DNA of 64,000 nt from Epiperipatus broadwayi (GCA_028023455.1 JAQFVV010000554.1:250001-314000), one strand, 5' to 3'. Positions 22,336 through 34,745 are shown, numbered from the stretch's first letter. The notes: a model not told the origin generated them from the sequence alone. Made by a program: numbers and translations.

Positions 22336-22640
22336 TAAGTACTCTATCATCAGATTTTTAATTAGATGGATGGCTGAAGAATTGGAGGGTGGAGTGGATT
22401 GAAGCCTGCCCATTAAAGTATGAAGATTGGCTATCTTAATATAAGCTGAGCAATGATTGTATATATGTGTAGAGATAATAATCTGGACCAACTGATGACT
22501 GCTGGTTTAGCACAAAATATGTATATTGGCGATTATTTATTTTTTAGACATGTATGTGGTCAAGGGTGTCAGTGTATGAGATAGTGTGGGGAGTTGAGGG
22601 TCATGTGAAAGTCTGAGCTCAAAATATCCTATATATTACA
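22336..22640 (+). mobile_element. Family D repeat, plus orientation, decayed hammerhead
   Basis: Closely similar to 2.48-2.79 kb. CTGATGA at 22492-22498 is intact, but the first stem II base is changed and CACGAAA reads CACAAAA (G12 lost). Stem III ATATGTAT is self-complementary apart from G-U pairs. Confidence 0.6.
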
Positions 22641-23030
22641 TTGTTTGTACAGGTATATATATATAATCACAGTGCATAATGCTATACGAACTCTAATGTA
22701 TTTATATATTTGTTCACAGAGAGCAGTACTGGATTTCTTAATCGTGTGGGATGATTTAATTGCTTAATATATATATATATAGCCTGTATGTTAGATATTA
22801 AATTATTTTATTTAATGGATTTTTATCAAATTTAATATATATGTAAGTAAACTCATGGTAAAAAGAGTTAAGCAAATTAGTTTAGCTTAAGGGATTTCCA
22901 TAGAGATTGATAATTATTAAAAATACCATCCTCTCATTACTTTGTTAACATATGTGTATATATTGTATGGTATTATTCACATAATGTTAATGTGTTTACT
23001 GTAATAAATTTATTTAATGTTGTAATAATA
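22641..23030. other. AT-rich spacer with TA runs
   Basis: Short TA tracts at about 22653-22662 and 22769-22780, no other feature. Confidence 0.4.
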
Positions 23031-23245
23031 AAAACCATCATCATCTTTACTATCAATGATCCACTGGAGAATGAAGGTCTCTCTAAGTTTCATCCAGGTT
23101 TTCTAATCCATGCACTCCGCTCGAAAATGTTCATATTTCATCTATCCATCTCATGTATGGTCATGTCAAGGTTTTTTACAATATCTTAACATTCAGTTTA
23201 AAACTTCAATTATCAACCTATAGTTAGCTAACAGTATATTCAGTC
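23030..23245 (-). pseudogene. RTE-type LINE 3' end, second copy
   Basis: The minus-strand reading includes EVLNWMLRYCKK, then WMKLRETFILQWI followed by an ATGATGATGG tail. This parallels the 12.7-13.1 kb fragment (ILNWIPRDCKR ... ESFILQWIDNG). Several stops; a short 5'-truncated relic. Confidence 0.6.
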
Positions 23246-23459
23246 TGGCATTATTTTAGTTTCTTAATTTTTTTCACTGATACTGATGATATTTGTTTAT
23301 TTTGATCTTTCTTGTTATTCCTACTTCTGCCAATTTTTTATTGAATTGTGTAAAGTCTCTCAATTATCTGTATTTTTATATTGGACTATTTCCATCATCT
23401 AATATGTGTGTTGAATGTCTTTAGAAAAGTTTAATTTTTAGTTAAATATTCCAAATGCA

Positions 23460-23605
23460 TTCAACTGTTAGTAATCTCACAGCAAACAGGTTAGTATATG
23501 CACCAACTGTTAGTAATATCACAGCAAACAAATGTTAATAATATCACAGCAAACAGGTTAGTATATGCACTAACTGTTAGTAATATCACAGCAAACAGGT
23601 TAGTA
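23460..23605. repeat. 42-bp tandem repeat at the Penelope 3' side
   Basis: About 3.5 units of ACTGTTAGTAATATCACAGC plus AAACAGGTTAGTATATGCAC, one of them internally deleted. It lies immediately downstream of the ribozyme-like motif of the Penelope-like element. Short tandem repeats at an element end are common for such retroelements. Confidence 0.75.
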
Positions 23606-23662
23606 TACGCACAACGTTTCAAGAGGTATTTTTCTCCCCTCTTCTTCAGGTGTTGCTGGCCT
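23600..23662 (-). ncRNA. Hammerhead-like motif 3' of the Penelope-like ORF
   Basis: The minus strand reads CTGAAGA (23649-23643), a stem II of AGAGG/CCTCT with a purine-rich loop, one extra T, then GAAAC (23620-23616) and GTT. Predicted cleavage is after 23613. Stem III ACGT is self-complementary, so it would need a partner molecule. Stem I begins with GTG/CAC. The core is complete except for the extra base before GAAA. Position just 3' of the endonuclease fits the ribozymes known from Penelope-like terminal repeats. Confidence 0.5.
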
Positions 23663-23681
23663 GACCAGTGACAGTACTAGC

Positions 23682-23762
23682 ATGGGATTCGAACCTGGGT
23701 CCTTAGATTCTTGATTATTGAAATTTAAGGTAATGCTCTAACCAACTGAGCCATCCTGCCAA
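23682..23762 (-). ncRNA. tRNA-like module (pol III boxes)
   Basis: On the minus strand GGCAGGATGGCTCAGTTGG carries an A box (TGGCTCAGTTGG, near 23753-23742). CAGGTTCGAATCCCATG carries a perfect B-box core (GGTTCGAATCC, near 23696-23686). The spacing suits a tRNA, but the anticodon region holds an irregular AT-rich insert, so it is not a functional tRNA gene. It could be an inserted tRNA-derived SINE or part of the element's own 3' region and promoter. Confidence 0.6.
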
Positions 23763-23791
23763 AGGCAACAGTATGTAGTAATTTCATATAC

Positions 23792-24964
23792 TTATCTATG
23801 AGGTTCCTCCTGATTTCTCCACTTTTTCCTCAGAGCAAAGTTGATTAGTGATTTCCATACATTATGTATAGTCACACTAGGTTGGCTTATGGGATTTTTT
23901 GCCATTGTCATGTGAGCAGCTTCTTTAAATTTTCTTCTTTGTACCTTTTCTTCTTTATCCAATATTATTGTATTTTCCCAATTGAACGTATGTTCATTGG
24001 TCCATACATGGTCTGCTACCTTAGACACATCTGTTTTCTCTCTTCTAATCATCAGTTTATGTTCTTGCAAGTGCTTTTGAATGGGAAGGCTGGTCTCACC
24101 AATATATGTTCTTCCACATTCACATGGTATTTCATAGATGCAGTTTTTTCTTTGCAGCATTTCAAGTTTAGGCTTTGTAGATGTTAGAATTCCTCATAGT
24201 GTGGTATGGCTCTGAAAAGCTGTTCTGATGTTATACTGATTGCAGATTTTCCTTAATTTGTCTGCTATTTTTGGAATGTATGGATACACTACAGTACCAA
24301 TAATTGTCTTTTCTCTTGATGGTTCTTTTTGTTGTCTGTTTAATGTTTTCTTAATAACAGCTGATGGATAACCATTTTTCTTAAGAGTTTGTTCTATATA
24401 GATCATTTCTTTTTCCAAATCACCAGTTTCTGAACAAACTTCTTTTGCTCTGTTCCACAGTGATAGTATAACTCCATGTTTTGTGTTTCTGGTGTGATTA
24501 GATGTATAGGCTAGGTATTTTCCTGTATGTGTAGGTTTTCGGTAAACTGTAGTTTTAATTTTGCCATGAGGGAGTCTTGTCACAAGAACATCTAAGAATG
24601 CCAATTTTTGTTCTTGTTCTGGTTCTATTGTAAATTTAATTGAAGGGGATATATTGTTGATGTGTGTCCAGAAAGCTTGTAGCAATGCTTCACCATGTGG
24701 CCATACAACAAATGTATCATCCACATAGCGAAGCCAAACTTTAGGCGGATAAGGAATAGTTTTTATGGCTGTGGTTTCAAGTTCTTCCATGTAAATATTG
24801 CTAATCAGGGGAGACAATGGTGAGCCCATAGCCATTCCTTGATTTTGTTGGAAGAACTCTGTGTTATATTGAAAGTAGGTTGTTTTTATACAGAAAGTTA
24901 ATAGTTCCATTATGCTATCAATAGGAAGAGCTGTTCTGGTTTGTAAACTATTATAGAATAATGA
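23792..24964 (-). pseudogene. Penelope-like retroelement polymerase (RT plus GIY-YIG endonuclease), 5'-truncated
   Basis: The minus-strand open frame from 24964 runs to a TGA at 24196-24194 and then continues in the same frame to 23792. Counting from the Met at 24910, the RT shows GMAMGSPLSP (25-34), RYVDD (61-65, catalytic aspartates), AFLDVLV (104-110) and TVYRKPTHTGKYL (121-133), all typical of Penelope-like RTs. After the stop comes a GIY-YIG endonuclease. Counting from 24160, it has CIY (7-9), cysteines at 13 and 15, YIGET (19-23) and histidines at 51 and 57 (DHVWTNEH). The stop can be explained by one CGA to TGA change. The N-terminal half of the RT is absent, and the frame closes at 24965. 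A tRNA-like module and a ribozyme-like motif follow at the 3' side. Confidence 0.85.
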
Positions 24965-24967
24965 TTA

Positions 24968-25680
24968 AATAGAATAACAGGGCAATTCTTTGTCATAGTA
25001 GTTTATAAACAGACTTACAAAATCAATAATAACAATACTTCTATAAAATACTTTAAAAAATAATAGAGACAAATATTTAATGTTAATACTATAATAATAT
25101 ATTTTAAAGTTCATACCCATTCCCTTTCATCACCAAGAATTGAAGCTTGGAGTTCAGGTATTGTTATACTTTTAGCACTTCAGTTGCTCAACCATAATGA
25201 AAGTTTTATTCAGACAACATCGAATAATAGTTTACTTGTATATTAACATATGGTTACAACTACTTCAGATTTGCTCATATATAAACATTTGAGTCATAAG
25301 GGTAAGAGGATTCCTTTTTACTCTTACACAAATACTATATCATGTGGTTGTTCGAAGGTATTCTTTATTAATAACATTCTCACAGCGTCTGCGCAATTAG
25401 CTTAACAGGCTGTCATTCTATCGTAATTATAATCGCACTCAAGACATTATAAAATAAATGCTTAATCCAGATAAGCTAAAAGAAATATATTTTAGCTAAT
25501 TAAAGTTGGCAGAATTATGCTAAAAAAATAAAGACTTTGTAACTGAAAAATACAAAAGAATGCACAAGATTATCAACATGTATTTTTGACAAACAAAAGG
25601 GATGTGCAGAAGTCTGAAAACTGAACCCCGAATATAAAAAGGAAGAGACCATTTAGATCAATGTCTTGTTTAGTCAGTTT
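24968..25680. other. Non-coding sequence
   Basis: No recognised feature between the Penelope relic and the hairpin at 25.69 kb. Confidence 0.4.
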
Positions 25681-25689
25681 TTCCTATGG

Positions 25690-25830
25690 TTGGTCCTGGA
25701 TAACAAAAATATATCCAGGACCACTCTACGCTAAAATAATTTGGCATGTTGGAGTGGACCATAGTTTTTGCTGACATCATTCCTGAAGACGGACACCAGA
25801 AAAACTTTTATGACCAACCAGTAGGATAGA
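25690..25830. other. Hairpin-rich segment
   Basis: TGGTCCTGGATA (25691-25702) pairs perfectly with TATCCAGGACCA (25712-25723) around a 9-base loop. CCACTC is again mirrored by GAGTGG about 35 bp on, and CCTGAAGACGG lies further downstream, weakly recalling a ribozyme core. The function is unknown. Confidence 0.35.
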
Positions 25831-28800
25831 CCAAGATCAACTTATAACCGATGGCCATTCTCATTCTCCCACAAAAAAAACTATGCATAGTAATCTACAA
25901 TCTTCTTGCTAAACTTACCGGTAAGCTGAGATTAACTTTTTCCGATTGTGACTTAAAGTTTGCAAACAATCCTTAAAAAAAAAAATCTTAAAATAATCCT
26001 GATAGAGACTTTAATTATATTGTTCAAGAAACTCTTGTTTCTACAAGATGTTTAATTGTTTAACTGTTATTTTTTATTAATGAATTCATGCCTGGATTAG
26101 CATGTGGTCTCTCCAGTTTTAATTAATTAGTAATTTCTCTTTAAACATTTTAATTTGTTAGAATTAAATATTATTAATTAAAAAATCAAATTTAAACATT
26201 CTTTTTTAGATAAAATTAAACATATTTATTAGCATAATTTAAATCTATTTTATTAAATCTAATTTATTAACAAATATTGCTTTAAAATGATTATTTAAAG
26301 AAAAACCTAAATTGAATAAATTAAAAGTATTTTATTAGTAAAATTATTAACTGTATTTTATTAGAAAATATCCCTTAACTCCTTACATATCATTAATGCA
26401 TCCTTTCTGGTGACAATATATACAATCTGTTTAATTTTCACAATGCCATACAAATGATATTTGACTTAGTAATTTTTGCATAATTTTTTATAGATTTTTA
26501 TTGTTTAATTATTTTAGTTTTAATTGTTGTTCCTAGATGTCAGTCATAATCAGAAATAAGGAGGAAAAGGAAATTGCTCTAATCAAAAAGAAAAATCCTA
26601 GGCTTGTGTAAAAAAGGCAGATTTTGATAGTTATTTTACTTTACAGAACCACTGCAGAAAAGTATGTATATTTTGACTTTAAAATTTTTTTATGCTAAAT
26701 TATTATTGTGTTAAATAAGTATGTGATATGTATACATAAAACTTTTTTTAAGAATAATTCATTTTTTGTAAGTGTACTAGGGGATATGCCCCTTATGCCT
26801 TTGACACTGACTAAATTTCATCTTTTTTCCCAAAAGACAAAAAAAAAAAGGAAATGCTAATTACGATTTCATTGTTTTTTTTATATAACATATATATATA
26901 TATAACAGGCACACACTACATTTTATTATTTTATTAATTGAGCCAGAGCAAATTTACTGTTAAATAAATAATTATTAATGTCATTTTAGTACAGGTGCCA
27001 TGTTTCTGCTTAAAAGTTTTATTTTACTGATACTTAATTCTAAAATCATATATATATATATATATTAGAATCTTATAAAAGAATTGTCAGAAATAATCAT
27101 AATAAAGATTTGTTTGAGGAGAAATACAAGTTCTATTTTACTGCATTATATATGTCTGTAATTATTTCATGTAATACAACTTTTTTTTAACATATATTTA
27201 ATTGTACTAGAGCAAGTTCATTGTTTCCAAAATATTGTATTTCTTACAATAGTTGCTTTTTTCCACCAGATTTTTAACAACAGTTTGTTCTTTTTTACAA
27301 GGCTGGGCATTTAACATCTGGGATTTTTAACAAACTATATCATTTGATATTATCTCCATTTCACCTTATATATATTACAAAGAAATCAAGTCATATATAT
27401 ATAATAGATTCTAATATTATCAATAGCTTATATAATGACAGACATTAAAGTTTTTATATAATAATATAAAGTTGATTTTTTATTTCTAATATTCTCATTA
27501 CACATTTATATATTTTTACTAAGATCTTATAAAAAGATATTTTTTTATTAAATACTATATTTTGAATTAATGACAAATATAATATCCTTTGTATTAACTT
27601 GCAATGTCTACAAATAGTGTGTGATATTGCTATCAATTCTCAAACATCTTAATTTTATATATTTTTTAAAACTGAAACAGGTGTCCATATTATTACCTTC
27701 ATAAGTATGCCTGTATTTTACAAAAACCAAATTGGTTTAAATTTAACTTATTTAGTATACATTTTATATCCCTCTTTTCTGATTGGGCAGTATATTTTTC
27801 AACTGATCACTTTTTTCTATTTTTTAAGACCAATATTACAAAACTTATTGTAACTAATGGCAGCAATAATAAAAAGCAAATTTATTTTGTTATAATAACA
27901 TTATAAGAAATCAATCAATTAGACAAAAATGATTTTATATCTCATTTTTACAATTTTATGGCTACTATTTTTTTTATTTTTTTACATAAATATTTTAATA
28001 TTTACTATAGATAATGCTTATAATAAATAAAATAAAATCTGAAATGATATTTATATAAAACAAATATTCTTTTTAAGCATGATATTAGATACTGATTGTA
28101 GTCTATATGTTTGTAAACTATTTTGTGGTTGTTGTGGATTAATAATGTTATTAATTTTTTTATTTGTAAAATAGACTTTTTATTTTTAATAATAATTTCA
28201 ATATTGTTTTTAATAAAAGTGTTTCTAAAATATAAAGATTTGATAAAAAATAATTTTGTTTTATTAAATAAAACTGAATATCATGTATATGAAAAATAAA
28301 TACATGCTTAAAATAGTTTAATTAGAGGATAAAATATATTTAGTTATTTATAAACATTCATTTTAATTATAAAAAAATTGCATTCTGTACATGATAGAAA
28401 ATGTGGTAATAATAGGTGTGTTCACACACTGTTGATTTTATGCTGTTTCACTCATAATTTTTTTTTTACTTTTACATTTCATTAATAGTGAGCATCAATA
28501 ATAGATAGTCTGATTAGATTTTTAATAATTAAGCTTTTTTATAAATGAGTTTCCTTTTTGAATCAAGAAATTGGATGGTGCTTAACCTGATGACTCATAG
28601 ATGCACTGACAGATGAACAAATCCATATACAGTATAGTCACAAACTATGCTGCATCTAATTGTATAACTTTAACTATATGATATCCAAAGAAAATGTAAA
28701 CAAATATGTAAATACACAAATAAAAAAGAACCTCATTAAAATTCACAAATTTTATGATATTTGGGCAGCCATTTTTCTTCTCTGAGTATTATATGCCATC

Positions 28801-30100
28801 ACATTTATATATATATATATCTTGTAAACAAGTTTTACAATGTATCAGTGACCATTTTCCATCTTGGAGCTTACATGATTATTTATATTAACAAAATTTC
28901 TTCTGTTTATATTGAAAGCAAATACATTTCTTTCTTTTATTATCTTTTCCAAATTTAATGTGCAGTATTTTATGTAATAAAGTATTTTCTGAGCACAATG
29001 CTAAAAGTTTTATCAAAATTTTAGAACATGCTAAAAGTTGATACTGATTTTAAAACATCAAACCAATTACAGAGATCCTAATTTCTTGATAGTAAGACCA
29101 CTATTATGTTTCTATAAGAGAAAAAAGTTATTAAAAAATTGTTCAGAACATATTTAATAGGATGAAAGTCATACTTTTTGCTAATTGATTTATTTTAAAA
29201 ATAAAAAGTCCAGAGCATATTTAATAGGATAAAAGTCACACTTTTCATATTGCTTTATTTTAAAAATAAAAATAAGATTTTTTTTCTTATTCTTATTGTT
29301 TCGGTGAATATATTCATGAACACATTGAATAAAAATATATGTGTCTCCTCAATTTATTATTAATAATTATACTTTTTAAAAATTTTGTTTATTCTATATA
29401 TAATCTTCAGTTTGTATGTGTATTTATACATATTAAAAAGTGTCTGCATTACATGTATGTGTATTGAAAATTGCTATACAATTGTAATTCATTGTCAATA
29501 CATATTTTATTTTAATCATTGTTTATCAATGAAATATGAGCTACTATGTGCTATATATATATTTAAATGTGAGAGGGGTTTTGTACAAAATATAACAGCA
29601 CAATTCTACTGTGTATAAAATATATTTATGTAATATTAATCATCCCTTTCAATTACTATTATAAAAATGTATAATTTTTTTTTATGGTTGATAGCTACTT
29701 CTGATAATCAACTTGTGCATTGCTATACAACTATTTTATAAAATATACCCAGGTTATATATCCTGATCATCAAACATCAATCCATCTCTCAGAGGTCATA
29801 CTTCACTGTCATCTAAAAGCACTTTGTAAATAAAGAGCTTGTACTACATCTTTTCTTAATTGTAAGCACCATTTTCAGTTTTGAAAGAGTGCCTAAGGAT
29901 ACCTTATCTTTTGGTGACATCATCCCAATTTTACACCATCAACATCCCAGCATATTCTTAGCTCAGAACTTAATTTCTCAGGACCAACAGAAACTGTTCA
30001 TGTACCCATTTGAAAGAACACCAGTCAGATAAGTATGACACAGGCAACTCAGTAATTTGCATAATAAAACATTTATTTAAAATAATCTTGACTGGTGTTT
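25831..30100. other. 4.3 kb of very AT-rich, featureless sequence
   Basis: Poly-A/T tracts and short TA runs dominate. Open frames (27454-27636 minus, 28761-28958 and 29385-29618 plus) are Ile/Tyr/Phe-rich translations of AT-rich DNA. A less AT-rich stretch at about 29760-30050 has no frame or motif that I can identify. Confidence 0.45.
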
Positions 30101-30102
30101 AT

Positions 30103-30104
<2 letters not shown>

Positions 30105-30154
<50 letters not shown>

Positions 30155-30156
30155 GT
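30105..30156. repeat. (CA)n(TA)n compound microsatellite
   Basis: About 28 bp of alternating CA followed by about 20 bp of alternating TA. Confidence 0.95.
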
Positions 30157-30471
30157 TGTTAGATCCTTGGATATATGTATATCAGAAGGTAGGTTAATTA
30201 TTTTGAAAATTCTATTATAACAAGCATTAATCTTCTATCATTTAAAATTATTCATAGACCCTTCATTTTTAACATGCATATATTCCTTCTTAGTCCAATT
30301 ATTTCCTAAACAAAATAATTATATTAAACAAAATATAAATATAATGACATGAAATTTACTAAGTCTGATGTGATGTGATGTATTATTGGCTTCTTCTTAA
30401 ACGAAGTCAAGAATATCTCAGCAATTATGCCCAGATAAATCTGTTAGCCACTTTATTTTCCATTCATCACT

Positions 30472-31567
30472 CTAAATTTTCCCATATTCTGCTCCTTCCC
30501 ATTTCCACAACATAATCTTTGTCAACTCTGTAACCTTTATATCTAAATCCCCATTATCTTTTCCCAAACCCAGCACAAAACCCAAGAATTCACTTTCTGT
30601 ATAATCACTTTTTTCATTCTTCCATAACTTTATTATATGTACTCTTTCTGTTTTCAAGCATTTACATTCAATTAACAAATGCCTAATATTTTCTATTCCT
30701 TCCTTACATAATTTACAAAATAAATCACCCATATTTTTCCATTTACATGTATATTCTCTTGTAGCTAAAGATCCCATTCGAGCCTTAAACAATAAACTAC
30801 TTTCCTTACTATTATCATATATTAACTCACATCTAATATTCGGTTTATTTCTATATATATTTAAATTCTTTTTACTCTCCATACTATTTCTCCATCTCTC
30901 TAACTCCCTATTCTTTATTAATAAATCTATTTTTATCCTATTCCTTACTACTATAACATTCAACAATCCTCTTAACACAATCATCCCATCTTTTGTACAA
31001 ATATACTGATATAAATTCTTTATCCAAATCTTTTGCATACCACATTACTTTTCTCACCCATCTTGTTACCTGCCCTTTATTCATAACCCAATTAAATACT
31101 ATTTTGTCTATTCTTTTATGATACATAAACTGCAATCTACCAAACATTTTCATTTTACTTTTTGCATCTCTCATATGAAAACTTGACCATCCCATTTCTC
31201 CTTGAATTGCCTCCCTTGCTGTCCATACTTCTGCATCCAATGCATGTCTTCCTACTTCCCTTTGAACTTTTTCTAAGTAATTTAATACCTCTTTACTAAC
31301 ATATAATGCATCATTACCATATGTTAACACTGTTACTGCAACTCCTTTCCATATAATTCTAGCTACATCATATTTATTATGTGAAAACACTGCTAATTTC
31401 TTTATCAATCCCTTTCTTTTCTTTGCTTCATTTATAAATTTTTTCTCTCATTCATCCAAATAATTTTTCTGATTACTTAAAATAATTCCCAAATAACTAT
31501 ATCTATTCACCACACTTAACTTAATATCTCCCAATAAAAATTCTACATCTTCTCTTTCCCCAATTAT
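30472..31567 (-). pseudogene. LINE (non-LTR retrotransposon) reverse transcriptase C-terminal relic
   Basis: Minus-strand frames 31408-30938 and 31038-30472 overlap out of frame, showing one frameshift. The upstream open part contains VVNRYSYLGIILS (about 31520-31480), a thumb-region motif of LINE RTs, then NKYDVARIIWKGVAVTVLTY. The second frame has FKARMGSLATREY (84-96) followed by a C-x2-C-x8-H-x4-C zinc-binding motif (C108, C111, H120, C125), which closes many LINE ORF2 proteins. The element is cut at about 31567, where a MITE begins. A related fragment lies at 8.5 kb. The clade cannot be fixed by eye. Confidence 0.75.
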
Positions 31568-31569
31568 GT

Positions 31570-31690
31570 AAAAAATAATTGAACTGTCCTCTAGCGGCCA
31601 TGTTCAATAATTTTTGGCAGTTAGGAGGTTCATTTTCTTACTGTAAAAAGTTATTAAACATGATCGCTAGAGGCCAGTTCAATTATTATT
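31570..31690. repeat. MITE-like inverted repeat, about 115 bp
   Basis: AATAATTGAACTGTCCTCTA and GCGGCCATGTTCAATAA (about 31573-31610) are mirrored by TTATTAAACATGATCGCTAG and AGGCCAGTTCAATTATT (about 31650-31686). It sits exactly where the LINE reading frame stops, so it may have inserted into the LINE or at its truncation point. Confidence 0.7.
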
Positions 31691-31764
31691 TAAATAGACT
31701 TGGTAAATTTCATGTGACATTATATTTATTAAATATTGAAATATTTTACTTCATTACATATATA

Positions 31765-32230
31765 TTATAGTTAATCATTAAAAACCAGTCAACATTTAGA
31801 CAATCCCAATATCAACAACAATCAATAACTTCAAAGTATTGTCAAGGTACCTCCTTTTAACAATAAGAGTGGAATCTGACCCCTATTAATGGTCTAAAAT
31901 ACTTATATAGATACTAAAGATTGCAACTTGACCACAGAGATTGAAATTATTGATACAAATAAGTTTAAATAAACATCTTTAAACAAGTAAATAAAATCTA
32001 TTCTGAATGCAGACTAATAAATAATCAATAATAACATTACAAATTGCAATTATAAATTTCAAATTTCACTCAAATTATTATTTAAATAATAAGAATAATA
32101 ATGCTCAAGTCTAAAAGGTTTATAAGTAATCATTAAAAACAAGTCAACACTTGGATAATTCCAATATCAATTACAATCAGCAATTTTAAATTGTTGTCAA
32201 GGCAACCTCCTTTTACCAATATATATATAA
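31765..32230. mobile_element. Repeat family E, copy 2
   Basis: Shares with 9.7-10.2 kb AACCAGTCAACATTTAGACA and the run GACACTAAAGATTGCAAC-like segment (about 31912-31927). AAAACAAGTCAACACTTGG recurs at about 32135, giving direct rather than inverted ends in this copy. Confidence 0.6.
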
Positions 32231-33795
32231 TTTTTACGTTTTGATGACACCAGGAAACCATCAATTATTATAATCATAATGTCCAAACTATTGTCAAGCA
32301 ATCAATGAGTAACAACGTAGAATGTGTATTCTACAAGATTAGTAATAAAATAAAAAGACCGTATGATTAGGCTTACTATTAATCTTAGGAATATATCTAT
32401 ATATCATATTCTATCATCCTACTTTTGTCTTAAATTGTACTTGTCTTTGGTACCAGTTAAATGAAATTTGTAGATGTTAGTGGATTGAGATTAACTTCTT
32501 CTCTGTGGAATTTTTAACTTCTTAATGCAGTGGTTTTCTATTTAAGTATGTAGACATGACAATTGCAAACAATGAGAAAACACTTACGTTATGGGCATCA
32601 TAATTTTTAGACCTATGACAAATGTTGTTTCATGTCTGGGAAAGCTTCATGAATCAAGGTTACAATTAATACACCTTTGTTGGGGTTAGCATATGATTTT
32701 AACAGTTCACATCGTAGAGAAATTTGCCATTAAAATAACTTATTAAATTATTGCGGGGGGGGGGTAAGAGACAATTGCTCTTATCATTCAATATTTTTAT
32801 TCTTTTAACTGCACAATGCTCTTTATGGACATTCTAACTCCCTTTCTTATATATATAAAACTATACCTGGATATAAAGGAACATTTCTTATTATCCTATA
32901 CTTCAGTTTTTTTGATGTTGTTGTCTTTTCTTTATTATTACTTTAATTTAATCTGACATTACTACTAATCAGCTATTTTCCTATTATCATCTGATTACTG
33001 GATTTAATTTTAATTAAATCATCACATGTATTTACATTAAAAAAACTGGTCCTGATCTAGTTTGTGTTCACAGCTATTTTGAAATCTGAAAAACACCGCT
33101 GACACATCCAATTGATAAATGACATAAATATTGAATTAAAGTACTTTAAATTCATATTTTAGAAATTATACGCTAGTAAAAGTAATATGCTTTATTTTAT
33201 TAGGAAATTTCAAATATGATAGTGCTTTTGCAGGAAGGGGGAAGGATGGTTTGGCCAATACGAAGTATCGGTCAAAAATTGCTTGCAGAAGTCTGATCAA
33301 ACCAAGGTTATAATTTCCAAATACTAAAATATTATACTATATGCTCATATGAATTATTTTTACTAACTTATCATTTCTAAAATTCAGTTTCTTAAAAATG
33401 ATTATAATATTCGTTCTCATTTCTATTAATATTTTCTCTATGCAATATCAATTTTTGTTTATAATCATAACATTTATAAGTTTTAATTGTTATTCATATA
33501 TATTCAAAAAGTTTTAATTAAATATTGATTAAAAAATAATTTAAAATCTTGAAAAGCCGTGGGATGAATAATAATATATGCCAGATTATAATTTATTCAT
33601 TATAAGAAAATTAAGTAAGTAATAAATTAATTTTTATTTAATAAATGTTCAATTCAATTTTTTAAATACTTATATATTTTTTTACATTAAAGATATGTGT
33701 TATATGCAAATTAAAGTATAAAAAACATTATTACTATAAACAAAGTTTTATTATTTATAAATAAAGTACAATAATAAGTGTATGTGGTAATACTT
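32231..33795. other. AT-rich non-coding sequence
   Basis: Contains a poly-G run (about 32754-32764) but no supported gene or repeat family. Confidence 0.4.
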
Positions 33796-33912
33796 TTTTT
33801 CCCCATATGGCATAGCATCGGCCGGGAGGCGAACTTACAACAACCGTCTGCAACCAACTGCTTGCTTGCAAGGCGGCTGCGCTGACCTCTTGGCTAACAA
33901 CGCTTGACATGA
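33796..33912 (-). mobile_element. tRNA-derived SINE, copy 1
   Basis: On the minus strand TTAGCCAAGAGGTCAGCGC is A-box-like and AAGTTCGCCTCCC is B-box-like, within a tRNA-like fold. An A-rich tail follows GCCATATGGGG. It matches copy 2 at 36.2 kb, with an extra CAACCGTCTGCAACCA-like insert in the variable region. Confidence 0.65.
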
Positions 33913-34074
33913 GGTAATACTTTAATAAAAATAATTGATAAAAATGAATATTATAATTTTATGCTTCTGTATGCATATAGATAATGAATATATATAAAAT
34001 ATATATTTTGTAAATATAGATGTTGATACTTTTAAGAAACATGTATTTTTAGATAGGTAAAAAAATAGATGCAT

Positions 34075-34745
34075 AGATATATAGAGATAGATAGATAGAT
34101 AGATAAGTAGGTAAATAATAAATAGCTTGCTAGATAGATTTACAGACCAGCAGATGGACTAACATGTAAATTGATAGATAGCTAGGTAGATAAACAGAGA
34201 GTGATGGTTGGTAAGGGTATGGTTGAGGAACTGTATAAGTAGCTAGGAAAAAAAGTAGATAGATAGATAGATAGATAGGAAGGTAGACAGACAGGTAAAT
34301 AGGTAGAGAGATAGATAGACTGATATATAAAAATAGAGACAAATAAGTGGAAATATAAAAAGAGATAGGTAGATTGGTAGGTGGATAGATAGATAAAAAT
34401 ATATAGATAGAAAGATAGGTAGATAGAAATAATGATAAATATATGTATATACAGATAGATAGATAGGTAGGTAGATAGAAATAGAGGTAGAAAATATATA
34501 TATATATCCAGATATATAGATAGATGACCGAAAAATAGATATATAAAAAACAGACTAATAGATAGAAGAATAGAAGATAAATATAGAGAAAATAGATAGA
34601 GAAGATAGATACAGAAAAACTAGATGGATAGAGAAAAATAAATAGAGATAGACAGATAAAAATAGAAAATAAATAGATAGATAGGCAGTTAGATAGGTGA
34701 ATAAATGGATGGATGAGTAGATAGAGAGAAATACTCATAAGGTAG
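34075..34745. repeat. Degenerate GATA-type tetranucleotide microsatellite
   Basis: About 650 bp dominated by GATA/TAGA units with interruptions. The 216-codon minus-strand frame across it (Ser/Tyr/Ile/Leu-rich) is the translation of the repeat and not a gene. Confidence 0.9.

Noticed and set aside
23460-23605. Regular repeats suggesting a CRISPR array
   Set aside because: Direct tandem repeats without unique spacers, in an evident animal genome context.
23682-23762. Functional tRNA gene
   Set aside because: Irregular insert in the anticodon region and no proper acceptor closure; only the pol III boxes are convincing.
23864-24187. 107-codon plus-strand frame opposite the Penelope endonuclease
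   Set aside because: Antisense shadow of a motif-bearing frame.
25750-25830. CCTGAAGACGG...CAGAAAAAC as a hammerhead
   Set aside because: No stem II of adequate length and no cleavage triplet with a pairing stem I.
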